From assembly GCA_013297675.1 (NCBI GenBank), contig JAAFHZ010000037.1:1-35408 (forward strand): 35,408 nucleotides of DNA. Reading direction: 5' to 3'. The notes under the pieces are model-generated. The model saw only the letters and a program-made list of their open reading frames with translations. It was not told the DNA's origin and searched no databases. The DNA is from Synechococcales cyanobacterium bin59.metabat.ball.084. GTDB lineage: Bacteria; Cyanobacteriota; Cyanobacteriia; Cyanobacteriales; Chamaesiphonaceae. A program made the translations under genes and the position numbers. Shown in pieces: positions 16,609 through 24,258 of the stretch. How positions within the stretch are numbered: the stretch's first letter is position 1; each line of letters starts with the position of its first letter.

Positions 16609-17082
16609 CTAGTCTCTGTTTTTCCAGAATTCGATGCGGTCTTGGTTTGCTTTGTCAACTTTTACTTGTCTCAAGTTTTCGTTCAATACTTCTGCAATTT
16701 GTTGGCTCATGAAACTGTTGTAGTTTCCACTGATACTCTGGGCTGGTTGTAAGAGGCTAATTACATCGGCACTTAAACATTTCCACCAAGTATGCTGCTG
16801 AGAGGATAGGTTGATGCCATAGAGAACATAGTTGGCAAAGTGTTCGCAGTTGTTGATGGAAATATTATACTTGGCGGCTGAGATGAATTTGTTTATTCGA
16901 TCGAGTTCATCTCGGGTAACACGAACAACACCCCGCAATTCGATTCCATTTACATTCCAATCTACAGAATCATCCAAGCCAGAGGTTTCAGAAAGGTAAT
17001 AGTGTTCAGCAAAACCTAAAATTTCCCGAATTGAAATCTTGCAAATTTTCAACTGACTAAACTCTACAATAACAAAACTCAT
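16609..17082 (-). CDS. LRAT/NC-domain-like protein
   Basis: A 157-residue protein. Its signature is NNCEHFANYVLYG, with Cys79 and His81, which matches the nucleophile motif of the LRAT-like branch of the NlpC/P60 superfamily (thiol acyltransferases or hydrolases). His27 in FAEHYY could be the second catalytic residue. No signal peptide or anchor is seen, though the C-terminal part (ISLLQPAQSISGNYNSFMSQ) may form an amphipathic helix. Bacterial members are uncharacterised; acyl transfer or a peptidase-like role is only an analogy. It opens the minus-strand accessory island, converging on the haemoglobin gene, and could equally be a small effector or defence protein. Confidence 0.6.
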   Translation of the reverse strand: MSFVIVEFSQLKICKISIREILGFAEHYYLSETSGLDDSVDWNVNGIELRGVVRVTRDELDRINKFISAAKYNISINNCEHFANYVLYGINLSSQQHTWWKCLSADVISLLQPAQSISGNYNSFMSQQIAEVLNENLRQVKVDKANQDRIEFWKNRD

Positions 17083-17157
17083 TAATCACTTTAGAATAAA
17101 ATCTTACCCATAAAACCCGTTAAATTCCAGTACAGCCACGATCAAAATACACTATTC

Positions 17158-17373
17158 TTAAGAATGCGGCATCGATTCAATCAATCCCCGCAATACCTTA
17201 TTGACAGATTCTTGTGTAGTAAAGACTTGTGCCACATCTTCATCTAAAACCACAACCTTTAATAATGGCTGTTTAACACGAGCCGCAAAACGATTAGGTT
17301 TAGCTTTAGTATAATCGAAGTCATACTCAGGCAAAAGATCATCATGTAAATCTTCAGAAGGTATCGTACTCAT
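17158..17373 (-). CDS. Putative antitoxin of the BrnT-type toxin
   Basis: A 71-residue protein from the ATG at 17373, preceded by GAGAG; a GTG at 17382 would add three residues. It overlaps the toxin gene by 20 nt, as in coupled toxin-antitoxin operons. The sequence is small and charged: LHDDLLPEYDFDYTKAKPNR then FAARVKQPLLKVVVLDEDVA, with a C-terminal VNKVLRGLIESM. The centre (FDYTKAKPNRFAARV) resembles short antitoxins commonly found after DUF497 toxins, rather than BrnA. It lacks the BrnA KQQITLRLD ribbon-helix-helix. The position is the main evidence. Confidence 0.7.
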   Translation of the reverse strand: MSTIPSEDLHDDLLPEYDFDYTKAKPNRFAARVKQPLLKVVVLDEDVAQVFTTQESVNKVLRGLIESMPHS

Positions 17374-17638
17374 ATTTTTCACGCTCTCGGCGGGTGGCTA
17401 AACGGGCACTAATAATACGAATAGCAGTAGAACGCTCAGTGAAAGAAATTAGTAACAGTCGATTGTATTGGGAATGACCAACAATAATCTCTCGCCTTTC
17501 ATCCACCGAATGAGCTTCATCATGAAAAACAACAGCCAATTCATTAGCGAATACAGTTTTAGCTTCAGTAAAGCTAACATCATGCTTCTCTAGATTAGCA
17601 GCCGCCTTTAAATCGTCCCACTCAAAATCCATATCCAT
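17354..17638 (-). CDS. BrnT-family (DUF497) toxin
   Basis: A 94-residue toxin of the BrnT/DUF497 family, RelE-like ribonucleases that block translation. Family marks are FEWDDLKAAANLEKHDVSF at the start, EAKTVFAN, REIIVGHSQYNRLLLISF and the C-terminal IRIISARLATRREREKYE with the conserved arginine-rich end. The length is typical. The start is the ATG at 17638 or, two codons in, 17632; neither has a clear ribosome site. The downstream gene overlaps it and is presumably the antitoxin. The gene is intact, so toxicity must be controlled by that partner or by another antitoxin. Confidence 0.85.
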   Translation of the reverse strand: MDMDFEWDDLKAAANLEKHDVSFTEAKTVFANELAVVFHDEAHSVDERREIIVGHSQYNRLLLISFTERSTAIRIISARLATRREREKYEYDTF

Positions 17639-17667
17639 ATTATAGATGATCAGTTATCAATACTGCA

Positions 17668-17989
17668 CTAGAGACGAACAGTAACCCGCTGCCGATCGAG
17701 ATATTCCTTAATCTCAGCCACAGTCAGCTCACAGTTATGCGACAAAGAAGCCAACAGCGCCGCCTCCGCACCTCCAGCCGTCACCGCATCATAAATATAC
17801 TCACAATTAATTCCCCGCACCACCCGAAGCAATCACCGGAATTTCCACAGAGTCAACGATCCGCCAAATCGTAGCCCGCTTTCGTACCATCCGCATCCAT
17901 ACTGGTAATCAACAACTCCCCCGCCCCTCGGCGCACCACATCGATCGCCCAAGTTACTGCATCCAAACCAGTATTCTCCCGGCCACTAT
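17668..17989 (-). pseudogene. hisF remnant (C-terminal 40 percent, two frameshifts)
   Basis: Reading the minus strand gives [20 protein letters not shown], then a block [20 protein letters not shown], a frameshift, [16 protein letters not shown], a second shift, and NCEYIYDAV and ALLASLSHNCELTVAEIKEY ending in VTVRL plus stop. This is the C-terminal part of the cyclase subunit of imidazole-glycerol-phosphate synthase (histidine synthesis). The first shift, near 17860, reflects about ten lost bases between DLA and IVDS. The second is a duplicated AATT (AATTAATT at 17805-17812). The 5' part is missing and the remnant begins right at the stop of the DUF433 gene. A functional hisF must lie elsewhere. 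Confidence 0.85.
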
Positions 17990-18256
17990 TCAATCTTCCT
18001 CGTTTTCGCTGATTTCATGGGCGATTTCTTCACCATAAACCTCGGCATAGACCCAAGCATTTGCCAAGTCTGCGGCGGTCAATGTGGGGTAATCGTCTAA
18101 CAACAATGATTCGGAAATTCCTAAGTTACGAGCATTTACTAGTACCCAAACTGGAATTCTTGTGCCGGTGATGCAAGCGCTGCCACCACAAACACCTTCT
18201 TTTTTGGTGATTCCGCGCCAATTTTGGGTCAAGCTGTTGTTGAGGAGATCGATCAC
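17990..18256 (-). CDS. DUF433 antitoxin-like protein
   Basis: An 88-residue protein of the DUF433 family, usually the antitoxin of a toxin pair with a PIN-like DUF5615 toxin. The core [20 protein letters not shown] is the family fingerprint, followed by [20 protein letters not shown] and [13 protein letters not shown]. It begins at a GTG. The coding-like frame runs further upstream (LLSLTPGEKAQ, as in complete relatives) but has no start codon, so the N-terminal helix is probably truncated. No DUF5615 gene follows; the hisF remnant abuts the stop. It is an orphan antitoxin, or it regulates in trans. Confidence 0.75.
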   Translation of the reverse strand: MIDLLNNSLTQNWRGITKKEGVCGGSACITGTRIPVWVLVNARNLGISESLLLDDYPTLTAADLANAWVYAEVYGEEIAHEISENEED

Positions 18257-18371
18257 TTGAGCTTTTTCCCCAGGAGTCAGGGACAGTAGGGTGTTTTCTC
18301 GGTGATCTTTGCCTATAGCGGTAAGAGCATGTTATGAGTATAGGCTACAGATAAGCAACAGGATTTTAAAC

Positions 18372-19190
18372 TTGCCACGAATCATTTTCTGGAACGTAAA
18401 TAAGAAAGATTTAACCAACTTGGTCTGTTCAATTACCAAATCGAACAACGCTGATGTTGTTATACTTAACGAAAATAAAGTTCCAATTTCAGATATGCTC
18501 AAAGCACTCCGGACAAGTGTTTCAAAAGATTTCTATTGTCCGGAATCAACCCCATCCACTGAGGAAAGATTTCACTGTTTTTGCAAAAATCGTGAGCTTG
18601 ATCTTTCTGAGATTCATTCTGACCGTCGTACTCGTACTAGCGTGCGCAAAATCAATATTGGACGGCACAGAGTAATGCTAGCATTGGTTCATGGGGTTGA
18701 CCCACGAAATTACGATCCCGCGACTCGACAATCCCGCGCTCAATCTCTTGCGGATGAGATGAAATTCGTTAAAGAGCAGCAAAAAACAAAGAAATTGGTA
18801 CTTCTTGGGGATTTCAATATGAATCCGTATGATACAGGAATGAACCTGGCTGCCGGATTAAACGCAATGATGACGAAATCCTGCGTAGCAAAGGGTTCCC
18901 GTCGAGATGGCTTTGAAGATTATGATTTTTATTACAACCCGATGTGGAGTCTTTTCGGTGATAATACAGATGGGCCTGCTGGAACCATTTATGACACCAG
19001 TAATCAGGGGCCTTATGGATGGAGCATGTTCGACCAGGTGTTGATTAATCATTCGATCGTAAGTCTTTTCCAAGATGTAAGAATTTTGACTGAGGCAGGT
19101 ACTCAATCACTTATGGATGGAAAGGGTCGCCCGAACTCTAGTACAGCGTCAGATCATTTCCCAATTCTTGTAACTTTTTGTGGAGAGTAA
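18372..19190 (+). CDS. Endonuclease/exonuclease/phosphatase (EEP) fold protein
   Basis: A 272-residue protein of the DNase I/EEP superfamily, metal-dependent phosphodiesterases that cut nucleic acids or phosphoesters. It starts at a TTG with AGGA 8 nt upstream, giving PRIIFWNVNKKDLTNLVCSI, where the WN Asn is a likely metal or substrate ligand. ILNENK supplies the metal-binding Glu. The central strand KLVLLGDFNMNPYDTG is the GDFN motif, and TASDHFPILV is the closing SDH motif with the catalytic His. All four landmarks are intact, so it is probably active. No signal peptide or membrane segment is seen. The frame also extends upstream to a TTG at 18309, but without homology. The next gene starts 2 nt after its stop. 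Confidence 0.85.
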   Translation: MPRIIFWNVNKKDLTNLVCSITKSNNADVVILNENKVPISDMLKALRTSVSKDFYCPESTPSTEERFHCFCKNRELDLSEIHSDRRTRTSVRKINIGRHRVMLALVHGVDPRNYDPATRQSRAQSLADEMKFVKEQQKTKKLVLLGDFNMNPYDTGMNLAAGLNAMMTKSCVAKGSRRDGFEDYDFYYNPMWSLFGDNTDGPAGTIYDTSNQGPYGWSMFDQVLINHSIVSLFQDVRILTEAGTQSLMDGKGRPNSSTASDHFPILVTFCGE

Positions 19191-19192
19191 AA

Positions 19193-19729
19193 ATGAGTAG
19201 TTTCTGGCCAGATGGCGTTGAGCTTAGTGATACACAATCACCAAAAGATATTTTGAAGACAGCTCAAGAAGAGTGGCAAGCTGCTAGTAATGGAGTTTTG
19301 GAGCTGGTTTTACAGAGTACAAAATCTGAATCTGGTAATTCCATGATTATAGTTCATGCTAAAAATGTGGCGAATAATCGGACAGCTACACTATTTTCGA
19401 TCGTTCATCAGCCTGAAAAGCCTTATCCAGTAACGATTCAACCGGAAAAGGAGGATTTGCCCACCTTTCTGAAAAAGTCATATTATGAACAGAATCCAAA
19501 ACTTAGTGCTATGGATGTTGGTTTGTTAATGAAGACAGAAAGAGATCAAGGTATGAAACAAGTGATTAATCAATGGGTTTCAGATACGCCGCCTGAATTT
19601 CGGAAAAACCTATCGAGGGCATTTAACCTTGGAATTGTTAAGCGTGAAATACTTAACCTGACATCAAGCAATACAAACATAGTCAATAACATGAATGAAG
19701 AGTTGATCGATCATCAAGACCCGAGCTAA
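19193..19729 (+). CDS. Unknown protein coupled to the EEP nuclease
   Basis: A 178-residue protein from the ATG at 19193, with GGAGAG about 7 nt upstream inside the end of the EEP gene. I do not recognise a family. The N-terminal half contains a predicted alpha/beta region (TAQEEWQAASNGVLELVLQS, then MIIVHAKNVANNRTATLFSI, then VHQPEKPYPVTIQPEKEDLP); the rest is helical and charged (AMDVGLLMKTERDQGMKQVI). It has no signal peptide, membrane segment or obvious catalytic motif. The 2-nt spacing implies a two-gene transcript with translational coupling. It may be a regulator, an inhibitor or a targeting subunit of the nuclease, but this is inference from position only. Confidence 0.65.
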   Translation: MSSFWPDGVELSDTQSPKDILKTAQEEWQAASNGVLELVLQSTKSESGNSMIIVHAKNVANNRTATLFSIVHQPEKPYPVTIQPEKEDLPTFLKKSYYEQNPKLSAMDVGLLMKTERDQGMKQVINQWVSDTPPEFRKNLSRAFNLGIVKREILNLTSSNTNIVNNMNEELIDHQDPS

Positions 19730-19860
19730 AGCAATAGGCAAATTTTATCTCTCACTGTCTTTGAATAGTTGAGACCATGGATCTTCTGATAAACTGATGG
19801 CGCAAACGATCCTAAGAAGCCTGCCACAGCAAGCGATCGACACCCAGAGGACAATCAACC

Positions 19861-21264
19861 ATGACAGAATATCGGCGGGAAAAAGACTCCATGGGCGATC
19901 GAGATCTCCCAACCACTGCTTACTATGGCATCCAGACCTTACGGGCGATCGAAAACTTCCCCATTAGCGGACTCAAACCCCTGGCCACCTACATCGATGC
20001 CTGCCTGCTAATCAAAAAAGCCGCCGCCCAAGTCAACGGCGACCTAGGCTGCATCACCAGCGAAGCCAGCCAATCCATCCAAACCGCCGCCGACGAAATC
20101 TTGCAAGGCCAACTCCGCGACCAATTTGTAGTCGATATCTACCAAGCCGGAGCAGGCACCTCCCATCACATGAACATCAACGAAGTCTTGGCCAACCGCG
20201 CCCTAGAGATTTTAGGCGATGTCAAAGGCAACTATCAGCGCATCAGCCCCAACGACCATGTAAACTACGGCCAATCCACCAACGACGTAATACCCACTGC
20301 CATTCGAGTCGGAGCCTTGTTGGCCTTGGACTATACCTTGTATCCAGCAGTGAATAAAGCGATCGCCGCCACCACCGCCAAAGCCCAAGAATTTCAAAAC
20401 ATCGTCAAATCTGGGCGCACCCACTTACAAGACGCAGTACCAGTAAGACTTGGTGATAGCTTCGCCGCCTTCGCCCAAATTTTGACCGACCATCAGCGCC
20501 GCCTGCAATCTGCCGCCCAAGATCTCACCCAGCTTGGACTAGGGGGCAGCGCCGCTGGCACCGGTTTAAACACCCATCCCCAATATCGCCAGCAAGTAGC
20601 GACAGTTTTGGGTGAACTCATTGGTCATCCCCTCACTCCTGCCCCCCAACTGATGGCCGCGATGCAGAGCATGGCTCCCTTTGTAGCGATGTCTGGAGCA
20701 GTGCGAAACTTGGCGCAAGACTTAGTGAAGCTCTCCCACGATTTGCGGTTGATGGATTCGGGACCAAAGACCGGGTTTAAAGAAATTCAATTGCCCCCAG
20801 TGCAGCCCGGTTCTTCGATCATGCCCGGGAAATATAACCCGGTGATGGCCGAAATGATCTCGATGGTTTGTTTTCAGGTGATGGGCTACGACCAATCGAT
20901 CGCCCTGGCCGCCCAAGCTGGTCAGCTAGAGCTAAATGTAATGATGCCGTTGATTGCTTATAACCTCATCCATAGCATCGAAATATTGGGTAATGCTTTG
21001 AATGCTTTGACCGAGCAATGTTTGGTGGGGATTACTGCTAACGCCGATCGATGCCGTGATTATGCCGAGGGTAGTTTGGCTTTGGTGACGGCGCTGAATA
21101 CCCACATTGGCTATTTAAACGCTGCCGCTGTAGCCAAAGAATCTTTGGAGACCGGAAAATCTTTGCGATCGATCGTCCTAGAGAAAAATCTGATGGAGCC
21201 GGAGTTATTAGCAGAAGTATTGGATTTAGAAAAAATGAGCCAGTTACCCAATGATCAACCGTAG
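19861..21264 (+). CDS. aspA: Aspartate ammonia-lyase (aspartase/fumarase superfamily)
   Basis: A 467-residue homotetrameric lyase converting L-aspartate to fumarate and ammonium. The superfamily signature GSSIMPGKYNP is present, with the flexible catalytic-loop Ser. The N-terminal block TAYYGIQTLRAIENFPISG, SPNDHVNYGQSTNDVIP and the block KSGRTHLQDAVPVRLGDSF are typical. The AIENFPISG start and the weak match to FumC favour aspartase over class II fumarase, but substrate cannot be proved by sequence. The last codon is followed by a TAG that is also the first three bases of a 255-bp MITE, so the native C-terminus may have been altered. No clear ribosome site precedes the ATG. Confidence 0.88.
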   Translation: MTEYRREKDSMGDRDLPTTAYYGIQTLRAIENFPISGLKPLATYIDACLLIKKAAAQVNGDLGCITSEASQSIQTAADEILQGQLRDQFVVDIYQAGAGTSHHMNINEVLANRALEILGDVKGNYQRISPNDHVNYGQSTNDVIPTAIRVGALLALDYTLYPAVNKAIAATTAKAQEFQNIVKSGRTHLQDAVPVRLGDSFAAFAQILTDHQRRLQSAAQDLTQLGLGGSAAGTGLNTHPQYRQQVATVLGELIGHPLTPAPQLMAAMQSMAPFVAMSGAVRNLAQDLVKLSHDLRLMDSGPKTGFKEIQLPPVQPGSSIMPGKYNPVMAEMISMVCFQVMGYDQSIALAAQAGQLELNVMMPLIAYNLIHSIEILGNALNALTEQCLVGITANADRCRDYAEGSLALVTALNTHIGYLNAAAVAKESLETGKSLRSIVLEKNLMEPELLAEVLDLEKMSQLPNDQP

Positions 21265-21516
21265 GGGTGGGTTTATCCAAAACCCAAGCACAGCAACAAA
21301 ATCCCCAAATAAAAACCCACCCACCCCACCAGCAAATAATCGCCCACTCCATCGTGGTTTAATAGAAGTCGCTGTCGCCAAGAATAATTCAGGAATTGTT
21401 GATATCGATCGGCTTCTTTTTAACGGAATTGATGCGCGGTGGTTGACTGGTGGGGTGGGCGGGTTTTTATTTGTGACCTTTTGAAAGGTCTTGGATTTTT
21501 GATAAACCCGCCCCTA
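21262..21516. mobile_element. MITE-like inverted-repeat element (255 bp)
   Basis: The element runs from TAGGGGTGGGTTTATC to GATAAACCCGCCCCTA. Its arms, 21262-21340 and 21442-21516, are imperfect inverted repeats of about 70 bp, including AAATAAAAACCCACCCACCC facing GGGTGGGCGGGTTTTTATTT. TA at both ends fits insertion at a TA dinucleotide, as in IS630/Tc1-type elements and their MITEs; the CCCGCCCCTAC end is common in cyanobacterial MITEs as I recall. There is no transposase gene inside, and the frames within it are by-products of the repeat. It fills most of the gap between aspA and 21643; from 21517 to 21642 only a weak hairpin (GCGAGG...CCTCGC followed by TTTATTT) at about 21602-21636 is seen. 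Confidence 0.8.
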
Positions 21517-21642
21517 CGTTGATACTCACTGCAACACCGCGATCAGCTTTGGTGTTTTGGGTATTAATTGCACTTTGATTAACCACTACAATTCTGTGGA
21601 CAGCGAGGAAGTCTGATCGAACTCCCTCGCTTTATTTACAAC

Positions 21643-22200
21643 TTAAGATACACCAAGTTTCGCAGCAATTTTAGCCAGTGCTTTGCCGTTGCCTACGAGC
21701 AGAGTGTTATTTTTATCTACAAAAGTACCAGTGAGTTCTGCCGGAGGAGCAGGGGGAATATCTAGTTTCTTCAAGATAGCCACTACGATCGACTTATTTT
21801 GCAGCAGCAAATTGTGGTTCTTTTCGGCTGGGTCAGCTCCAGTCGCTGGGCCTAAGGATGGAACGGTAGCGCCCACTTTAACCGCGATCGCCTTAAAAAC
21901 ATCTTGATTTTGCAGAATTAGAGACTGGTTTTGTTCAAGAGGCGTACCAGTTGTAGGAATTGAGGCTGGTGCAACAGTAGCTCCCAGTTTGGCTGCTATT
22001 TTTCGAGCCAATGCTCCGTTAGTGATTAAAAGCTCTCTGTTTTCTTTAACCAGCGCACTTTGATCAGCTTGAGAAATAATAAATCCGTGAGCGGAATTGA
22101 GCTGAGACGGCTGTGAAACCGAGGCTGTAGCAGATAAACACACACCGTTTAGGCTAGCTGCAAATATGCCTGAACCTAAACATAAAAACAATTTACGCAT
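21643..22200 (-). CDS. Exported protein with four 37-residue repeats
   Basis: A 185-residue protein from the ATG at 22200, with AGGAA about 12 nt upstream. Residues 1-25 form a signal peptide (MRKLFLCLGSGIFAASLNGV). After a linker there are four repeats of 36-37 residues starting near 51, 88, 125 and 161, each shaped xxxNxxLLxxNxxxxxxIAxKLG followed by a Pro/Thr/Ala-rich linker: NRELLITNGALARKIAAKLG, NQSLILQNQDVFKAIAVKVG, NHNLLLQNKSIVVAILKKLD and NNTLLVGNGKALAKIAAKLG. Each core is amphipathic helix. I recognise no named family. A periplasmic or surface location is inferred from the signal peptide. The gene stands alone between the MITE region and msrA. Confidence 0.75.
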   Translation of the reverse strand: MRKLFLCLGSGIFAASLNGVCLSATASVSQPSQLNSAHGFIISQADQSALVKENRELLITNGALARKIAAKLGATVAPASIPTTGTPLEQNQSLILQNQDVFKAIAVKVGATVPSLGPATGADPAEKNHNLLLQNKSIVVAILKKLDIPPAPPAELTGTFVDKNNTLLVGNGKALAKIAAKLGVS

Positions 22201-22473
22201 CGAAATAAAATTCCTATAATTTGAACAACTGTTTTTTGATTTCATCCGGGGAAAAACGATGTTTACAGCCAAATGAATTCGTTACATTGGCTACAATCTA
22301 CAATTCTCAGCGGACTTGTTCTGTATCTAAAAACACTTTCTCTTTGCAATTATTGACAACAAAAAACTTGCGTATTTTCGGATTTCCAAAAATTGCTTAT
22401 ACAGGTTAAATGCGTAATTATATCTGTCTTCTTTTATACATATTGATATTTCAAATCCTTTGTAGGATCTTAT

Positions 22474-23199
22474 TTAACGTTTAACTAATTCAGGAAAATC
22501 TCGCTGTAATTGATCGATCTTAGGCCGATCGTGCACCAAAATATAAGGATAATTTGGATTCTGCACCATGAAATCTTGATGGTAATCTTCCGCTGGGTAG
22601 AACTTAGTGAGATTAGTTAACTTCGTGGCGATCGGCTGGTCAAAGATTTTGGCTTGACTTAGTTGATCAATATAAGCCTGAGCCACTCGCTGCTGTTCCG
22701 CATCCGCAACAAAAATCTCCGATCGATATTGAGTTCCTTGATCTGGCCCCTGCCGATCGATCTGAGTGGGGTCATGTGCCACCATAAAGAAAATCTTCAG
22801 CAACTGACCAAAAGAAATCTGCTGCGGATCATAAGTAACCTGCACCACCTCAGCATGACCAGTCGCTCCACGGCTAACCGCCGAGTAGTTGGCCGTAGCA
22901 GCATTACCACCAGCGTAGCCAGAAACCACACTAGAGACTCCTTGCAATTTCTCAAAAACTCCTTCGACCCCCCAAAAACAGCCGCCCGCCAAAACGATCG
23001 TTTGTTGACCAGTAGTTTTGCCGGGTAAAATATCGGCCTGTGGGTTCAATTGCTTTTTTATAGCTAAGGTATTTGTCAAATTACCTGGGCGACTTGCAAA
23101 AATAGTTTGGTTTACACCATAAGCAATAGCAATAATTAGCAGTACAGATATTCCAACAGCGATGCCTTGGCGGCCAGTAAATTTAAAGTTTGACAGCAT
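22474..23199 (-). CDS. msrA: Peptide-methionine (S)-S-oxide reductase, membrane-anchored
   Basis: MsrA reduces methionine-S-sulfoxide in damaged proteins using thioredoxin. The catalytic motif GGCFWG places Cys74 in the active site; the MsrA core blocks include SGYAGGNAATANYSAVSRGA, GHAEVVQVTYDP and the block FFMVAHDPTQIDRQGPDQG, and the C-terminal part contains FYPAEDYHQDF. The 241 residues exceed the usual 160-210 because residues 1-70 add an N-terminal hydrophobic segment (GIAVGISVLLIIAIAYGV) that should anchor it to a membrane with the catalytic domain outside the cytoplasm. No msrB is adjacent. It is divergent from purC across a 154-nt gap. Confidence 0.9.
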   Translation of the reverse strand: MLSNFKFTGRQGIAVGISVLLIIAIAYGVNQTIFASRPGNLTNTLAIKKQLNPQADILPGKTTGQQTIVLAGGCFWGVEGVFEKLQGVSSVVSGYAGGNAATANYSAVSRGATGHAEVVQVTYDPQQISFGQLLKIFFMVAHDPTQIDRQGPDQGTQYRSEIFVADAEQQRVAQAYIDQLSQAKIFDQPIATKLTNLTKFYPAEDYHQDFMVQNPNYPYILVHDRPKIDQLQRDFPELVKR

Positions 23200-23353
23200 A
23201 TTTTAGTGATCAGGTATTCCGTTTTGGTAAAAGTCCATATTGATTGACATTCGGGCTTTCCTTTAAGATACACTTCACAACTCCTAGTGGATGGCTAGCA
23301 ACCGGGTGTCACAATCGCGGTAAAATTGCAAAGCTCCAGCGTTACACTTCTTT

Positions 23354-24079
23354 ATGTCTGACACTCCAGCCCTCTACGAAGGCAAAGCTAAGATCCTTTA
23401 CCCTACCGAAGATCCGGACGTGTTGCTCACCTACTTTAAAGATGATGCCACCGCGTTTAATGCTCAAAAAAAGGGCACGATCGTCGATAAAGGAATCATC
23501 AACTGTGAGATTACCACCCACTTATTTAAACTGATTGCTCAAAAAGGCATTTCCACCCACTACATTGATCGCCCTAGCCCCCGCGAAATGCGGGTAAAAG
23601 CAGTCCAAATTATTCCCTTAGAAGTGGTAGTGCGCAACATTGCCGCTGGCAGCCTCTGCAAACAGACCGGACTAGCGATCGGCACAGTCTTACCTCAGCC
23701 TTTGGTGGAGTTTTATTACAAAGACGATGCCATGGGCGACCCCTTGTTGACCCTCGATCGTCTCTATCTGATTAATGCGGCTACAGCAGCGGAGGTAGCT
23801 GAGTTACAGACTAAGGCATTAGAGATCGATCGAATTCTCACTGACTTCTTTGGTCAGTGTGGAATTACGCTAGTTGATTTCAAACTAGAGTTTGGCATCG
23901 ATAAATCTGGTCAAATCTTATTGGCCGACGAAATTAGCCCCGATAGCTGCCGTCTGTGGCTCGCCGACGAAAGCGATCCGGTCAAGCGCATTCTCGATAA
24001 AGATCGCTTCCGTCAAGATCTTGGCCAGGTAGAAAATGCCTACCAACAAGTGCTCGATCGAGTGCGCAGCCACAGTTAA
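23354..24079 (+). CDS. purC: SAICAR synthetase (phosphoribosylaminoimidazole-succinocarboxamide synthase)
   Basis: PurC condenses CAIR with aspartate using ATP in purine synthesis. The 241 residues match the bacterial family: YEGKAKILYPTEDPDVLLTY at the N-terminus (phosphate-binding lysine block), VVVRNIAAGSLCKQTGL, DDAMGDPLL, and the C-terminal LADEISPDSCRLW with the KxDxxR-like end. The ATG gives a protein of standard length with no ribosome site of note. The separate purS-purQ pair lies about 4.3 kb downstream. Only the omp85 gene follows, after a 180-nt gap with no recognisable gene. Confidence 0.95.
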   Translation: MSDTPALYEGKAKILYPTEDPDVLLTYFKDDATAFNAQKKGTIVDKGIINCEITTHLFKLIAQKGISTHYIDRPSPREMRVKAVQIIPLEVVVRNIAAGSLCKQTGLAIGTVLPQPLVEFYYKDDAMGDPLLTLDRLYLINAATAAEVAELQTKALEIDRILTDFFGQCGITLVDFKLEFGIDKSGQILLADEISPDSCRLWLADESDPVKRILDKDRFRQDLGQVENAYQQVLDRVRSHS

Positions 24080-24258
24080 TTACCCAATAGCAACGAGGTG
24101 GGATTTCAACAATTCCCATACTTTTCAGCTATTCCTCCCAAGCCAAAGCCCCCGGTGGTGCGTAATGATATCAAATTATATCGATGCTCCACCGGAACAC
24201 TATCCAGACCTAGTAGTCTTGGAACCAAGTCCATGTCCGCGTCAGGTGTATCGAAGTA

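Noticed and set aside
18309-18371. Upstream extension of the EEP gene
   Set aside because: Starts with a TTG and no ribosome site and adds 21 non-homologous residues; the TTG at 18372 has AGGA and fits the family start.
21251-21484. Plus-strand 77-codon frame
   Set aside because: It lies inside the MITE and reads its inverted repeats.
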